DNA of 64,000 nucleotides from Oscillospiraceae bacterium (lineage in GTDB: Bacteria > Bacillota > Clostridia > Oscillospirales > Ruminococcaceae), in assembly GCA_017415165.1 (NCBI GenBank), contig JAFQIY010000069.1:62001-126000 (forward strand), in the 5' to 3' direction. Under the pieces are notes generated by a model. That model saw nothing but the letters and a program-made list of their open reading frames with translations. It ran no database searches and was not told the origin of the DNA. A program made the translations under genes and the position numbers. Of the stretch, positions 24,843-33,525 are shown one piece after another; the first letter of the stretch is position 1, and every line of letters starts with the position of its first letter.

Positions 24843-25673
24843 ATGAAAAAAATCCTGCTTCTGATTTGTATTATATATGGAGTGGTTTCAAATTACGTTG
24901 CTTCACTTTTTTACATCGAACCGCTTGCACACATTAGGCCGTCTGCTGAGAGGACAGATATTTCGCACCTGACGAAAAAGGCTGTTTCGGACTATACTGA
25001 TGAGGATTATGAACTGATTTTTCAGCAAACCGGTTTAGGCAAGGCGGCGGTTGACAGCCTTGCTTCTCCGTTACTGCTGATGGCTTATCAGGAAAGCTAT
25101 TTTGCAGAGATTGAGTTCACCTGCACGATGAACTCCCCTGTTTCCTTTGAGGAGAGAATTGAAAACAGTCCCGTTCTTCTTGCACCGCTGGAGGACGGTG
25201 ATGTACTTATTACAAATTCCTCACACGTTTTCAGCTGGAGAAACGGACACGCGGCGATTGTTGTTGACGCTGACAACGGGATAACGCTTGAAGCGGTTGT
25301 TATCGGGAAAAATTCAAAAATGCAGGATACTGACAAATGGCGGCACTACCCTAATTTTGTTGTTTTACGGCTTAAAGATGCAAAAAAAGAAGAACGTGCC
25401 GCGATAGCACGTTCTGCCTATGATTATCTGAACGACATTCCTTATGTTGCTACAATCGGAGTAATTCCTGCAAAATACAGCGAACTTGAAATTGCAAGCG
25501 GCACTCAATGCGCTCACCTTGTATGGCTTGCTTACGCTGCACACGGCTATGACATTGACTCAGACCGTGGTATGATTGTTACGCCTAATGACATTCTTGA
25601 AAGCGAATTATTTGAGGTGGTGCAGGTTTACGGAACAGGTCAGATGATATCTCCGCCGTTTATGCGCAGGTGA
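24843..25673 (+). CDS. YycO/YiiX-like NlpC/P60-superfamily hydrolase, secreted or anchored
   Basis: The 276-residue protein has an N-terminal hydrophobic segment (MKKILLLICIIYGVVSNYVA) acting as signal or anchor. A permuted papain-like (NlpC/P60 superfamily) domain follows: DGDVLITNSS, RNGHAAIVVDAD with the candidate catalytic His, and the Cys in GTQCAHLVWLAY. Such enzymes hydrolyse amide or ester bonds in peptidoglycan or lipids. The start is ATG 24843; a longer frame from 24768 is rejected because it opens inside the -35 of the divergent GH25 promoter and crosses a terminator hairpin. Its 3' end overlaps the converging HD gene by 34 bases. Confidence 0.72.
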   Translation: MKKILLLICIIYGVVSNYVASLFYIEPLAHIRPSAERTDISHLTKKAVSDYTDEDYELIFQQTGLGKAAVDSLASPLLLMAYQESYFAEIEFTCTMNSPVSFEERIENSPVLLAPLEDGDVLITNSSHVFSWRNGHAAIVVDADNGITLEAVVIGKNSKMQDTDKWRHYPNFVVLRLKDAKKEERAAIARSAYDYLNDIPYVATIGVIPAKYSELEIASGTQCAHLVWLAYAAHGYDIDSDRGMIVTPNDILESELFEVVQVYGTGQMISPPFMRR

Positions 25674-26305
25674 AATTTAATTCCGAGGAATTCTGCAGAA
25701 CGTTTGCAGAGAAGCATACGCTGGAGAAATATTTCAAAATACTCCATTACAGGAGAAATCTCGCTGTCGATGCTGAGTTCAAGAATTATTGCGGACTTAT
25801 CCTCATTAAAATACAGCTCGGATTTTTCCACGGCATAATTAACACGGTCGTGGATATCGAAATTAATCATTTCGGTACGGACACGGCTTCGGCGCACGTC
25901 GGTTTTATCTGCGATGATAAGTGCGGCAGAAATTGCGTTTATAGGCTGTGCGGTTGACTCGTCGTGGTTGCCGATTGCAGAGACAATTGCACAGATTTCA
26001 TCGGCGGGCATATCAAAATTATCAAGCAGACGGAAAGCCATTACTGCGCCGCTTTGTGCGTGCTCGGAACGGTTTACGACGTTGCCGATATCGTGCAGAT
26101 AAGCGGCAATTTTGCCGAGTTCTATTGTTCTTTCGCTATAGTTTAGGGTTGACAAAATCAGTTCAACTGAGGCGGCTGTTTTTTCAACGTGGGCAAAGGA
26201 ATGTTCTGTAAAACCCTGTGCTTCCACGGCTGCGTCGGCATTTTTTATGTAGGTGCGGATATCGGGGTTCTGCTGTATATATTTGTAAGTTACAATACTG
26301 CTCAT
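25640..26305 (-). CDS. HD-domain phosphohydrolase
   Basis: This 221-residue cytosolic protein carries an HD metal site: H in HSFAHVEKT, HD in AAYLHDIGNVVNRSEHA (near residue 70), and a later D in ADKTDVRRSR. HD proteins hydrolyse phosphate esters of nucleotides. Residues 150-221 are a variable alpha/beta tail. The start is ATG 26305 with AAAGGAGT upstream; a longer frame from 26374 is excluded because its first codon is part of the promoter. The 3' end overlaps the converging NlpC-like gene. The substrate is unknown. Confidence 0.85.
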   Translation of the reverse strand: MSSIVTYKYIQQNPDIRTYIKNADAAVEAQGFTEHSFAHVEKTAASVELILSTLNYSERTIELGKIAAYLHDIGNVVNRSEHAQSGAVMAFRLLDNFDMPADEICAIVSAIGNHDESTAQPINAISAALIIADKTDVRRSRVRTEMINFDIHDRVNYAVEKSELYFNEDKSAIILELSIDSEISPVMEYFEIFLQRMLLCKRSAEFLGIKFHLRINGGDII

Positions 26306-26345
26306 TGGGTTACTCCTTTCAGAGTTATGGTAATTTGACATATAC

Positions 26346-26374
26346 ATTATATCACAAATCATTCCTGCCGTCAA
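26346..26374 (-). promoter_or_regulatory. Extended -10 promoter for the HD gene
   Basis: Minus strand TTGACG, a 17-base spacer and TGATATAAT. Confidence 0.85.
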
Positions 26375-26408
26375 ATGTGATGAATTGCTGAAAAACAGCA
26401 GAAATGTT

Positions 26409-26437
26409 TTGACAAAAAGCGAGTTTTGTGATATAAT
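26409..26437 (+). promoter_or_regulatory. Full-consensus extended -10 promoter for the FecR-like genes
   Basis: TTGACA, a 17-base spacer and TGATATAAT: a perfect consensus promoter, back to back with the HD gene promoter. Confidence 0.92.
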
Positions 26438-26486
26438 GTACGTTAGTTATGTATACTCAATTGAAACATAGAAAGGCGGCTTTTAT

Positions 26487-27647
26487 TTGTTAAAAATCCT
26501 TTCTGAAAATCTGAAACTTATTATGGTTGGTCTTGTTTCAATTCTGATGATTATTGCTGCTGCTATTCTTGTCAGCCTGTACTTCGGCGGTGAGGTTTCC
26601 CGTGAGCTTATCGTCACGGAAATTCAGGGAAGTGCTACAATCAGCAGAGAAACAAAGATTGTCAATGCAAGCAAAAATTCCCGTCTTGTAAGCGGTGACA
26701 TTATAAATACCGATAAAGATTCCTCACTGAGAATCAGTATTGACGATGACAAATACATTCTTGTTGAGCCTGAGTCTACGGTGTACATACATTTTACTGA
26801 TATTGCTTCAAAAGGCGATATTTCTGTAAACCTCAGCAAGGGTGCTGTGATTTGCGAGGTTAATAAAAAGCTGAAAAAGAATGCTACCTTCAAGCTGAAA
26901 ACGCCTAACAGCTCTATCAATGTTACGGGAACTGTTTTCCGTACTGAGTTTGAGTATGCTGCGGAATATATGGGCTATGAGAATGTGATGATTACTCAGG
27001 TTCAGAACTTTGAGGGCTCTGCCAATCTTCAGCTTTATAACTTTAATCAGGAGCCTCAGGATTTACCTATGGTTCTTACGGAGCGCACTTCGGCTCAGCT
27101 TCTTACTGCTGAAAACTTATGTCAGTACGGCTATCTGAATTACGGCTTTGATTTACATTCTATGAACAGTATGGTTCTGGGTGAGCTTATCCGTGCTCAG
27201 AAAAACAAGGAGCTGGCTTTCAGTCCCGAAGAAGTTGCTTCTGCATTTAAAAGCGTTTCACTTGAAGAAAAACGTCAGGAAACAATGACTTCAACTGTCT
27301 CTGTTTCTGAAAGCACAGAATCTGAAACTACTACAACTGTTACAACGACCACTAAAATTACAGAATCTGTGACAACTACTATTACAGACCCGCAGCCAAT
27401 TGTTGATGTTCCAATAACCACATCTCCTCCAGCCACTGAGGAAACAGATATGCCTATGTCGTATGATACGCTGAGCACAACTCAGAAAAAACACGCATAT
27501 ACCACTTACTCAGGTATTAAATGGTGGGAGCTTACCGGCAACAGCAACACAGATACTGACGACTATGAGGACTGGTTCACAGAAGATGAAGAAACAGAAG
27601 AACAGGAGCCTCAGGAAACTGTTACAGCAGGCACATCTGCTGACTAA
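26487..27647 (+). CDS. Membrane-anchored FecR-like domain protein
   Basis: The 386-residue protein has a short cytosolic N-terminus, one membrane helix (about residues 11-34), and an extracellular FecR-like beta domain (about 40-160: LIVTEIQGSATI, LRISIDDDKYILVEPES, INVTGTVFRTEF). A helical region follows, then a Thr/Ser-rich linker (about 265-310) and an acidic C-terminus. FecR domains in Gram-negatives transmit iron-siderophore signals to sigma factors; here no ECF sigma factor is adjacent and the cytosolic part is only about 10 residues, so signalling by that route is doubtful. It is the first gene of a pair with a paralogous architecture. Start TTG with GAAAGGCGG upstream. Confidence 0.75.
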   Translation: MLKILSENLKLIMVGLVSILMIIAAAILVSLYFGGEVSRELIVTEIQGSATISRETKIVNASKNSRLVSGDIINTDKDSSLRISIDDDKYILVEPESTVYIHFTDIASKGDISVNLSKGAVICEVNKKLKKNATFKLKTPNSSINVTGTVFRTEFEYAAEYMGYENVMITQVQNFEGSANLQLYNFNQEPQDLPMVLTERTSAQLLTAENLCQYGYLNYGFDLHSMNSMVLGELIRAQKNKELAFSPEEVASAFKSVSLEEKRQETMTSTVSVSESTESETTTTVTTTTKITESVTTTITDPQPIVDVPITTSPPATEETDMPMSYDTLSTTQKKHAYTTYSGIKWWELTGNSNTDTDDYEDWFTEDEETEEQEPQETVTAGTSAD

Positions 27648-27650
27648 ATT

Positions 27651-27688
27651 GAAAGGAGCATACTGATTTATTCAGTTTGTTGATTATG
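27651..27688 (+). promoter_or_regulatory. Hairpin between Shine-Dalgarno and start of the InlB-repeat gene
   Basis: GAAAGGAG is followed by a hairpin ACTGA-TTTAT-TCAGT (27662-27676). The candidate starts TTG 27677, TTG 27680 and ATG 27686 lie just beyond. With the hairpin folded, SD-to-start spacing falls from 21-27 bases to 6-12. Confidence 0.5.
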
Positions 27689-29446
27689 AAAGAATTATTC
27701 AAAAGCTATAAAATTCCGATTATTTTAGGAGGCTGCGCACTTGTTGCAGTTATTCTGACTGTTATTCTGCTTACGGGCGGTTTTTCCTCCGCATATGGAT
27801 TATATGTTTCTTCCGCATACGGAACTGTAAGCGTTACGAACTCCGATAATGTAACCGCTTCAACGGCAGGTTACCAGCTTACAGAGGGTGATATTATCAC
27901 AGTCGGAGCAAATTCCTCCTGCACTCTTGCTTACAAGGGCGGAAAGAATTCCGAAAATAATTACATTGTTATCGGTCCAGATTCGCAAGTTCTTGTTATG
28001 AGTAATTTTGACGGCAAAAAAGATGGTGAGCTTTTTCTCAGAAATGGTACTGTAATTGCAAACTTTGCTGAAAAAGACCATTCCTCTGTTATCTTCCGTA
28101 CTGCTGATTCATCTGTAACTACAGCAGACAGCGTTGCAAAGATTGCTTATTACACCAATGAATTTATGTCCTACACGGATTTACATACTTTTATGGGTAC
28201 AAGCCAGATACAGCTCTATGACCAGCTTGGTAATCCGGTAAACAGTGCGGAAATGCAGATTGAAAAGAAGTGGGGTCGTGTAGTTTCCGAAAGCGGTCCT
28301 TCCTTTGAGGCGCTTAATCTTGATATTGACCTTAATGAGCTTACTGCGTTTGACCTGAAAACACTCATTACAATTGCAAACATTGTGGGTGAAAAATTCC
28401 CGTACACACCTGCTGAGCTTAAAGCTGTTTATGACACAAAGGCTGACGATAGCAGCGGAATTTCCGTTGAGGAGCAGCCATCAGAAACTGTTACGGTTAC
28501 TGAGCCTGTTGACACGTCAGATACAATTCAGACCGCTGAACCGATTGTTACTACAAATCCTCCTCCGACGGAAACTACTCTCCCGGGACAGACTACAACC
28601 AAGCCAAAGACATCTGCTGCTTCCACGACAGCTGCTTCCACATCATCAGCTACTGCAAATCAGAGCAATGTTTATCACTTTGTTTCCATTATTATTGACG
28701 GCGAGGAAACCATTCAGGAAGTTCCTCACGGTGGAAATGCTGAAAAGCCTGCTGACCCGCAGATTGAAGGACTTACATTTATCGGCTGGGATAACTCCTT
28801 TGAAAATATCACTGAGGACAGAATTATTACAGCTATGTTTGACGAAGCCCTTGTCACTGATAATTCAAATAATAATGACGACACTGATATTAATTTTAAT
28901 GTTGTCCACAATGTAACTGTTGTTATCGGCGACAAGTCTACCGTTATTCAGGTTGAACACGGTCAGTCTGCAAATCTTCCTGAAACAATCAATGTTGAGG
29001 GTTATGCTTTCAAAGGCTGGGACAAGGATTACAGCAATATCACGGAGGATATTACTATTACAGCTATTCTTGAAAGAAATGTTTTCAAGGTTACGTTTGT
29101 AATTGAGAACGACACCTTTGTTGTTGATGTTAATTACGGTGAAACTGCATATCCACCATACATTCCTACTTATGACAGTCAGGGCAATGCGTTCACCGGC
29201 TGGGACAAAAATGTTGGAAACATTACTGCTGATACTACAATTACCGCTCTTTTTAAAGATGACAACTATCACACAGTTACTTTCATCATTGACGGTCAGT
29301 TCTACACAGCTAAGGTTGAGCACGGCGGCACTGTTGAGCCACCTTTCTGGCCTGCAAAAAATGCAAGCGGTCAGACCTTCCTTTTCTGGGACACAAGCCT
29401 TGAAAACATCACAAGCGATGTAACAATTACAGCATATTTCGGATAA
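27686..29446 (+). CDS. Membrane-anchored FecR-like protein with four InlB-type repeats
   Basis: The 586-residue protein has an N-terminal anchor (about residues 8-30), a FecR-like beta region (about 35-160), a helical region, a Thr/Pro/Ser-rich linker (about 265-325), and four C-terminal repeats of about 60 residues. Each repeat runs V-x-IDG...V-x-HGG...P...G-x-x-F-x-GWD...NIT-x-D-x-TITA-x-F. These match the Listeria-Bacteroides (InlB B-repeat, Flg_new) family, which forms ubiquitin-like extracellular adhesion or stalk modules. Starts TTG 27677 and TTG 27680 are alternatives; the SD is unusually distant and a hairpin lies between. It shares operon and architecture with the preceding gene. Confidence 0.82.
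   Translation: MKELFKSYKIPIILGGCALVAVILTVILLTGGFSSAYGLYVSSAYGTVSVTNSDNVTASTAGYQLTEGDIITVGANSSCTLAYKGGKNSENNYIVIGPDSQVLVMSNFDGKKDGELFLRNGTVIANFAEKDHSSVIFRTADSSVTTADSVAKIAYYTNEFMSYTDLHTFMGTSQIQLYDQLGNPVNSAEMQIEKKWGRVVSESGPSFEALNLDIDLNELTAFDLKTLITIANIVGEKFPYTPAELKAVYDTKADDSSGISVEEQPSETVTVTEPVDTSDTIQTAEPIVTTNPPPTETTLPGQTTTKPKTSAASTTAASTSSATANQSNVYHFVSIIIDGEETIQEVPHGGNAEKPADPQIEGLTFIGWDNSFENITEDRIITAMFDEALVTDNSNNNDDTDINFNVVHNVTVVIGDKSTVIQVEHGQSANLPETINVEGYAFKGWDKDYSNITEDITITAILERNVFKVTFVIENDTFVVDVNYGETAYPPYIPTYDSQGNAFTGWDKNVGNITADTTITALFKDDNYHTVTFIIDGQFYTAKVEHGGTVEPPFWPAKNASGQTFLFWDTSLENITSDVTITAYFG
28670..29443 (+). repeat. Four tandem InlB B-type (Flg_new) protein repeats
   Basis: Four consecutive units share the GWD...NIT...TITA core. 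They have diverged at the DNA level, so this is an old protein repeat rather than a recent tandem duplication. Confidence 0.85.
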
Positions 29447-29480
29447 AAAACAAGACCTGAGCTTTTAAAGTTCAGGTCTT
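29445..29480. terminator. Bidirectional terminator between the InlB-repeat gene and hydF
   Basis: A 13-bp stem with one G-U pair (AAGACCTGAGCTT against AAGTTCAGGTCTT) and a short loop. The minus-strand side has a T-rich tract, so it ends the hyd operon efficiently. Confidence 0.8.
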
Positions 29481-29486
29481 TATGTT

Positions 29487-30680
29487 TTATTTAAGAAGTT
29501 TTTGTATTTCCTCAAACGGTGCAACACTTCGTTTTAAAATCCCGTTCATATAGGCAATTGCTGTTCCGTAATTGGTTATCGGTACATTTTGTTCAGCGGC
29601 GCAAAGGTAACGGTATTTCATTTCCCTTTCGTTAAGCATACAGCCTCCGCAGTGGATAACAAGCCTATAATCGCTCAAATCCTCAGGGAATTCTGTTCCT
29701 GATGTGAACTCGAAGTCAAAGCTTTTTCCTGTGTACTTTTTCAGCAGGTTGGGAAGCTTTACTGTACCGATATCACCGCATTGTCTATGGTGGGTACAGC
29801 CCTCGGAGATAAGAATTTTATCCCCGTCTTTAAGCTGTTCAATTGCTGCAGCACCCTTAACAGCGGTTTCAAGACTTCCTTTGTAGCGTGCAAAAAGAAT
29901 TGAAAATGAAGTAAGCTGTATATCATCAGGTACAATTGCAGAAACTTTGCCGAAAGCCTGGCTGTCGGTGATGACAAGCTTTGGCTTTGTACCAAGCTTT
30001 GCAAGTGTTTCTTTCAGCTCGGTATCCTTGACAACCACGGAAACCGCACCTGCGTCAAGTATATCACGGATTGTCTGCTGCTGAGGGAGGATAAGTCTGC
30101 CTTTTGGTGCGGCTGCATCAATTGGCACGACAAGCACGACAATATCCAGTGGCTCAATCAAATCAGCAACGATTTTTTTATCGTTATCCTCGCTGTTTGC
30201 GAGAGTTACAATTACTTGTTTAAGCTCATCAATACCGATTTTTTCAAGGGCACTTCCATAGAGGTGTCCCTCTTTTTTTTCAGCTGTAAAGGTATCGGAT
30301 TTGTTATGAAAAATCACATAAGGAACATTTTTCGCCTTGATTTTTTCAATAAGCTGTTTATCTTCTGCACTCTCCTCTGCCCCGTCGATTACCACAACAG
30401 CAACATCGGTTTTGTTGAGCATCTGATAGCTTTTCTTGATACGGAGTGCACCAAGCTCGCCCTCGTCGTCAATGCCGGGGGTATCAATCATTACTACAGG
30501 TCCAAGCGGAAGAAGCTCCATTGCTTTCAGCACTGGGTCGGTTGTTGTACCCTTGACGTCGGAAACAATTGCTAAATTCTGATTGGTAAGGGCATTCATA
30601 ACGCTGGATTTGCCTGCGTTGCGCTTACCGAAAATGCCGATATGGACACGGTTTGCGGATGGTGTATTGTTAAGGCTCAT
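29487..30680 (-). CDS. hydF: [FeFe]-hydrogenase H-cluster maturation GTPase HydF
   Basis: HydF is the scaffold on which the 2Fe subcluster is built before transfer to the hydrogenase. The 397-residue protein has a GTPase domain (P-loop GKRNAGKSS near residue 18, DTPGIDDEG, HNKSD), a dimerisation region, and C-terminal cluster ligands CTHH...HCGGC, all intact. It is the last gene of the TM1266-hydE-hydG-hydF operon, 18 bases after hydG, with AAAGGAG 10 bases before the ATG. No hydrogenase structural gene is in the window. Confidence 0.96.
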   Translation of the reverse strand: MSLNNTPSANRVHIGIFGKRNAGKSSVMNALTNQNLAIVSDVKGTTTDPVLKAMELLPLGPVVMIDTPGIDDEGELGALRIKKSYQMLNKTDVAVVVIDGAEESAEDKQLIEKIKAKNVPYVIFHNKSDTFTAEKKEGHLYGSALEKIGIDELKQVIVTLANSEDNDKKIVADLIEPLDIVVLVVPIDAAAPKGRLILPQQQTIRDILDAGAVSVVVKDTELKETLAKLGTKPKLVITDSQAFGKVSAIVPDDIQLTSFSILFARYKGSLETAVKGAAAIEQLKDGDKILISEGCTHHRQCGDIGTVKLPNLLKKYTGKSFDFEFTSGTEFPEDLSDYRLVIHCGGCMLNEREMKYRYLCAAEQNVPITNYGTAIAYMNGILKRSVAPFEEIQKLLK

Positions 30681-30698
30681 AACAGCACCGCTCCTTTC

Positions 30699-32138
30699 TT
30701 AGAATCTGAAATCACGCTTGCCCTTTGTAATTTCTTCAAGATTCTTGATTACGATTTCTCTTACCTTTTCGTTAGGAATGTTGTTGATTTCCTTCATAAT
30801 AAGCTCGTCGCCCACTTCCTTTGTACGCTGTTCAGCATAGTCGGTGAGGTATTCCTTGAGGGTCATAAGTGCGTTAGGGTGACAACAGTTCTGAATTTGT
30901 CCTGTTTTGCAGAGGCTCATAAAACGGTCACCTGTTCTGCCCTCACGGTAGCAGGCTGTACAGAAGGATGGAATAAAGCCCATTTCCATAAGCCAACAGA
31001 CAACCTCGTCAAGTGTTCTCTGGTCGGAAACGTCAAACTGTTCGCTGTCGTGCGGACGTTCTTCCTCTGCGTAACCGCCTACGGAAGTTCTTGAACCGCC
31101 GCTGATTTGTGATACGCCGAGACGGAGAACCTTTTCTCTTACAGACTGGCTTTCTCTTGTGGAGATAATCATACCTGTGTATGGTACTGCAATTCTGATA
31201 AGTGCACAGATTTTTGCAAAGGTTTCATCGGAAATACCGTTATCGAACTGGTCAGGGTCGATATCGTCCGCTCTCTTGAGACGTGGTACGCTGATTGTGT
31301 GAGGTCCTACGCCGTGAACAGCTTCAAGGTGTTCGGCGTGCATAAGGAGACCTGCAAATTCGTAGCGGTAGAGTTCAAGTCCGAACAGTACGCCGAGACC
31401 AACATCGTCGATGCCGCCCTCCATTGCTCTGTCCATTGCTTCGGTGTGGTAAGCATAGTCGTGCTTTGGTCCTGTCGGGTGGAGCTGGAGATAGCTTTCC
31501 TTATGGTAGGTTTCCTGGAAAAGGATATATGTACCGATACCTGCTTCTTTAAGCTTGCGGTAATTTTCAACGGTTGTTGCGGCAATATTTACATTTACAC
31601 GTCTGATTTCACCGTTCTTATGCTTGATTGAATAGATTGTATCGATACATTCGAGAATGTATTCGATTGGGTTGTTTACAGGGTCCTCACCTGCTTCAAG
31701 AGCAAGACGCTTGTGTCCCATATCCTGAAGTGCGATTACCTCCTTGCGTACTTCCTCCTGAGTAAGCTTTTTGCGGGCAATGTGCTTGTTCTTCATATGA
31801 TAAGGACAGTAAACACAGCCGTTTACGCAATAGTTTGAGAGGTAGAGCGGTGCAAACATTACGATACGGTTGCCATAGAATTTCTGCTTGATTTCCTCAG
31901 CAAGTGCATACATTTCCTCAATTTTTTCAGGAATTTCACAAGCAAGAAGCACGGAAGCCTCACGGTGGGAAAGTCCTGCGCAGGTTACGTAGCTACCGTT
32001 TTTCTTAGGACGCGCCTTTTCGAGAATGCTGTCGATAAGCTCGATATTATCCTTGTTTGCGTCGGCATAGGCAAGGGTTTCACGAATCTCTTCGTCGCTG
32101 ATAAATTCTTCAGCCTTTAATGATTTTGGATTGTACAT
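30699..32138 (-). CDS. hydG: [FeFe]-hydrogenase maturase HydG (tyrosine lyase)
   Basis: HydG is a radical SAM enzyme that splits tyrosine to give the CO and CN ligands of the H-cluster. The 479-residue protein shows the CX3CX2C SAM-cluster motif in NYCVNGCVYC (near residue 100) and the auxiliary cluster cysteines near the C-terminus (CTAC...NCC). The intervening TIM barrel is complete. It lies between hydE and hydF on one transcript. Together the three maturases make this a complete maturation set. Confidence 0.97.
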   Translation of the reverse strand: MYNPKSLKAEEFISDEEIRETLAYADANKDNIELIDSILEKARPKKNGSYVTCAGLSHREASVLLACEIPEKIEEMYALAEEIKQKFYGNRIVMFAPLYLSNYCVNGCVYCPYHMKNKHIARKKLTQEEVRKEVIALQDMGHKRLALEAGEDPVNNPIEYILECIDTIYSIKHKNGEIRRVNVNIAATTVENYRKLKEAGIGTYILFQETYHKESYLQLHPTGPKHDYAYHTEAMDRAMEGGIDDVGLGVLFGLELYRYEFAGLLMHAEHLEAVHGVGPHTISVPRLKRADDIDPDQFDNGISDETFAKICALIRIAVPYTGMIISTRESQSVREKVLRLGVSQISGGSRTSVGGYAEEERPHDSEQFDVSDQRTLDEVVCWLMEMGFIPSFCTACYREGRTGDRFMSLCKTGQIQNCCHPNALMTLKEYLTDYAEQRTKEVGDELIMKEINNIPNEKVREIVIKNLEEITKGKRDFRF

Positions 32139-32174
32139 AATTCTATTTCCTTTCTTGAACGGGTTTACCCGTAA

Positions 32175-33224
32175 TTATTCGCTTTTCCAGTCGCCTCTTG
32201 CGGTTACGATTTCGTAGCCTATGGCTTCCATTCGCTTTTTCAGATTTGCAACGCTTTCCGCCGCTTCGTCACCTGTGCTGATTTTGTTATCGTACAGAAG
32301 ATATTTTTCACGGACGTCAAGCGGTGAAAGGTTTGGCATTACAACGTTACAGCCTGCAAGGATACCCTTTTCCCTGCCGCTTGGGTGGATTGTACCGAGT
32401 GCGGTTGTTGACGGAAGCAGGACATTTGGCAGGATTAATCTGACAAGTCCCAGCATAAGCAGGGTGGTTTCAAGTGTGCCCGCTTTTTCATTTGCAAATG
32501 GGGTGTCGTGGTGAGGGATAAACGGTCCGATACCAACCATATGTGGCTTGAAATCGTGTATAAAAATCAGGTCGTCAGCAAGATTTTCCGTTGTCTGATA
32601 GGGTGAGCCTACCATAAATCCGCAGCCTGTCTGAAAGCCGATTTCCTTCAAGTCAGCAAGACATTTCTTACGGTTTTCAAGGGTTAAATTTTCGGGGTGC
32701 AGCTTGCTGTAGTGACAGCTATCGGCGGTTTCGTGACGCAAGAGGAAACGGTTTGCGCCTGCGTTGTAGAATTTTTGATAGCTTTCACGGGGACGCTCAC
32801 CAATTGAGAGGGTCAACGCACAATCGGGATATTTTGCTTTGATTGCGGAGATAATATCTACCATTTTTTCGTCGGTATAGAAGCCGTCCTCGCCGCCCTG
32901 CATTACAAAGGTACGGAAGCCTAAAGCGTACCCCTGCTCACAACAGGACAAAATCTGCTCTTTTGTAAGTCGGTAACGCTCGGTCTGCCTGGCACTTCGG
33001 CGTATTCCGCAGTAGTAGCAATCGTTCTTACAGTAGTTGGTAAACTCAACAAGTCCACGGATGTACACGTCCTTGCCATAGTGCTGTTCACGGATTTTCC
33101 GTGCCTTTGCGAAAAGGTACTCGTCGGTTTCAGGGGTGTGGTTTTCGATTATTTCGACAAATTCGCTTTTGGTTAAGACGTGCTGCTGTTCCAGCTTGTC
33201 GATTAATTCATATATTCTATTCAT
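32175..33224 (-). CDS. hydE: [FeFe]-hydrogenase maturase HydE (radical SAM)
   Basis: HydE is the radical SAM maturase that supplies the Fe(I)-Cys precursor used to form the binuclear H-cluster. The 349-residue protein has the CX3CX2C motif NYCKNDCYYCG (near residue 63), the GGEDG motif (FVMQGGEDGFY), and the rest of the HydE barrel. Its first 8 bases overlap the end of the TM1266-type regulator gene, implying coupled translation. SD TGGAGA precedes the ATG. Confidence 0.96.
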   Translation of the reverse strand: MNRIYELIDKLEQQHVLTKSEFVEIIENHTPETDEYLFAKARKIREQHYGKDVYIRGLVEFTNYCKNDCYYCGIRRSARQTERYRLTKEQILSCCEQGYALGFRTFVMQGGEDGFYTDEKMVDIISAIKAKYPDCALTLSIGERPRESYQKFYNAGANRFLLRHETADSCHYSKLHPENLTLENRKKCLADLKEIGFQTGCGFMVGSPYQTTENLADDLIFIHDFKPHMVGIGPFIPHHDTPFANEKAGTLETTLLMLGLVRLILPNVLLPSTTALGTIHPSGREKGILAGCNVVMPNLSPLDVREKYLLYDNKISTGDEAAESVANLKKRMEAIGYEIVTARGDWKSE

Positions 33225-33480
33225 TAGTTTTCTCCATTAGTTTAGAGTAAATGGTTTTGGTGGAAATTCCGTCAAGCATACCCAGTTTGCCTGATAATGC
33301 ACTTATTACGTTGGCAGGTGCGTCAATTGCAACGCTGATGATTGAAACGTTTCTTTCACGGTACGGGATACCCATTCTGCCGATTATGTAGTTGCTGTAC
33401 TGGTGGAGAACGTTGTTCAGCTGTTCAACTGACTCGCTGTTCTCCACAACAATTCCGATGAGTGCTACTCTTGTGTCCAT
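33217..33480 (-). CDS. TM1266-type iron-only hydrogenase system regulator
   Basis: The 87-residue protein is a small ACT/NikR-C-like domain of the family often annotated as iron-only hydrogenase system regulator. The typical blocks are VALIGIVVEN, NNVLHQYSNYIIGRMGIPYRERNVSIISV and SGKLGMLDGISTKTIYSK. It has no DNA-binding segment, so direct transcription control is unproven; ligand sensing is an inference from the fold. It heads the hyd operon, immediately after a leader terminator, with GGAGG four bases from the ATG. Confidence 0.88.
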   Translation of the reverse strand: MDTRVALIGIVVENSESVEQLNNVLHQYSNYIIGRMGIPYRERNVSIISVAIDAPANVISALSGKLGMLDGISTKTIYSKLMEKTNE

Positions 33481-33489
33481 ATTTCCTCC

Positions 33490-33525
33490 AAAAAAACAAA
33501 CCTGCCGACAGTTCTGCCGACAGGT
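33490..33525 (-). terminator. Leader terminator (attenuator) of the hyd maturation operon
   Basis: Read on the minus strand: an 11-bp stem (ACCTGTCGGCA and TGTCGGCAGGT, two G-U pairs), loop GAAC, then TTG and seven T. It sits between promoter and first gene, and the T-run directly touches the GGAGG ribosome binding site. Confidence 0.85.

Noticed and set aside
26306..26374. N-terminal extension of the HD protein
   Set aside because: The extension would be translated from promoter DNA; ATG 26305 has AAAGGAGT at good distance.
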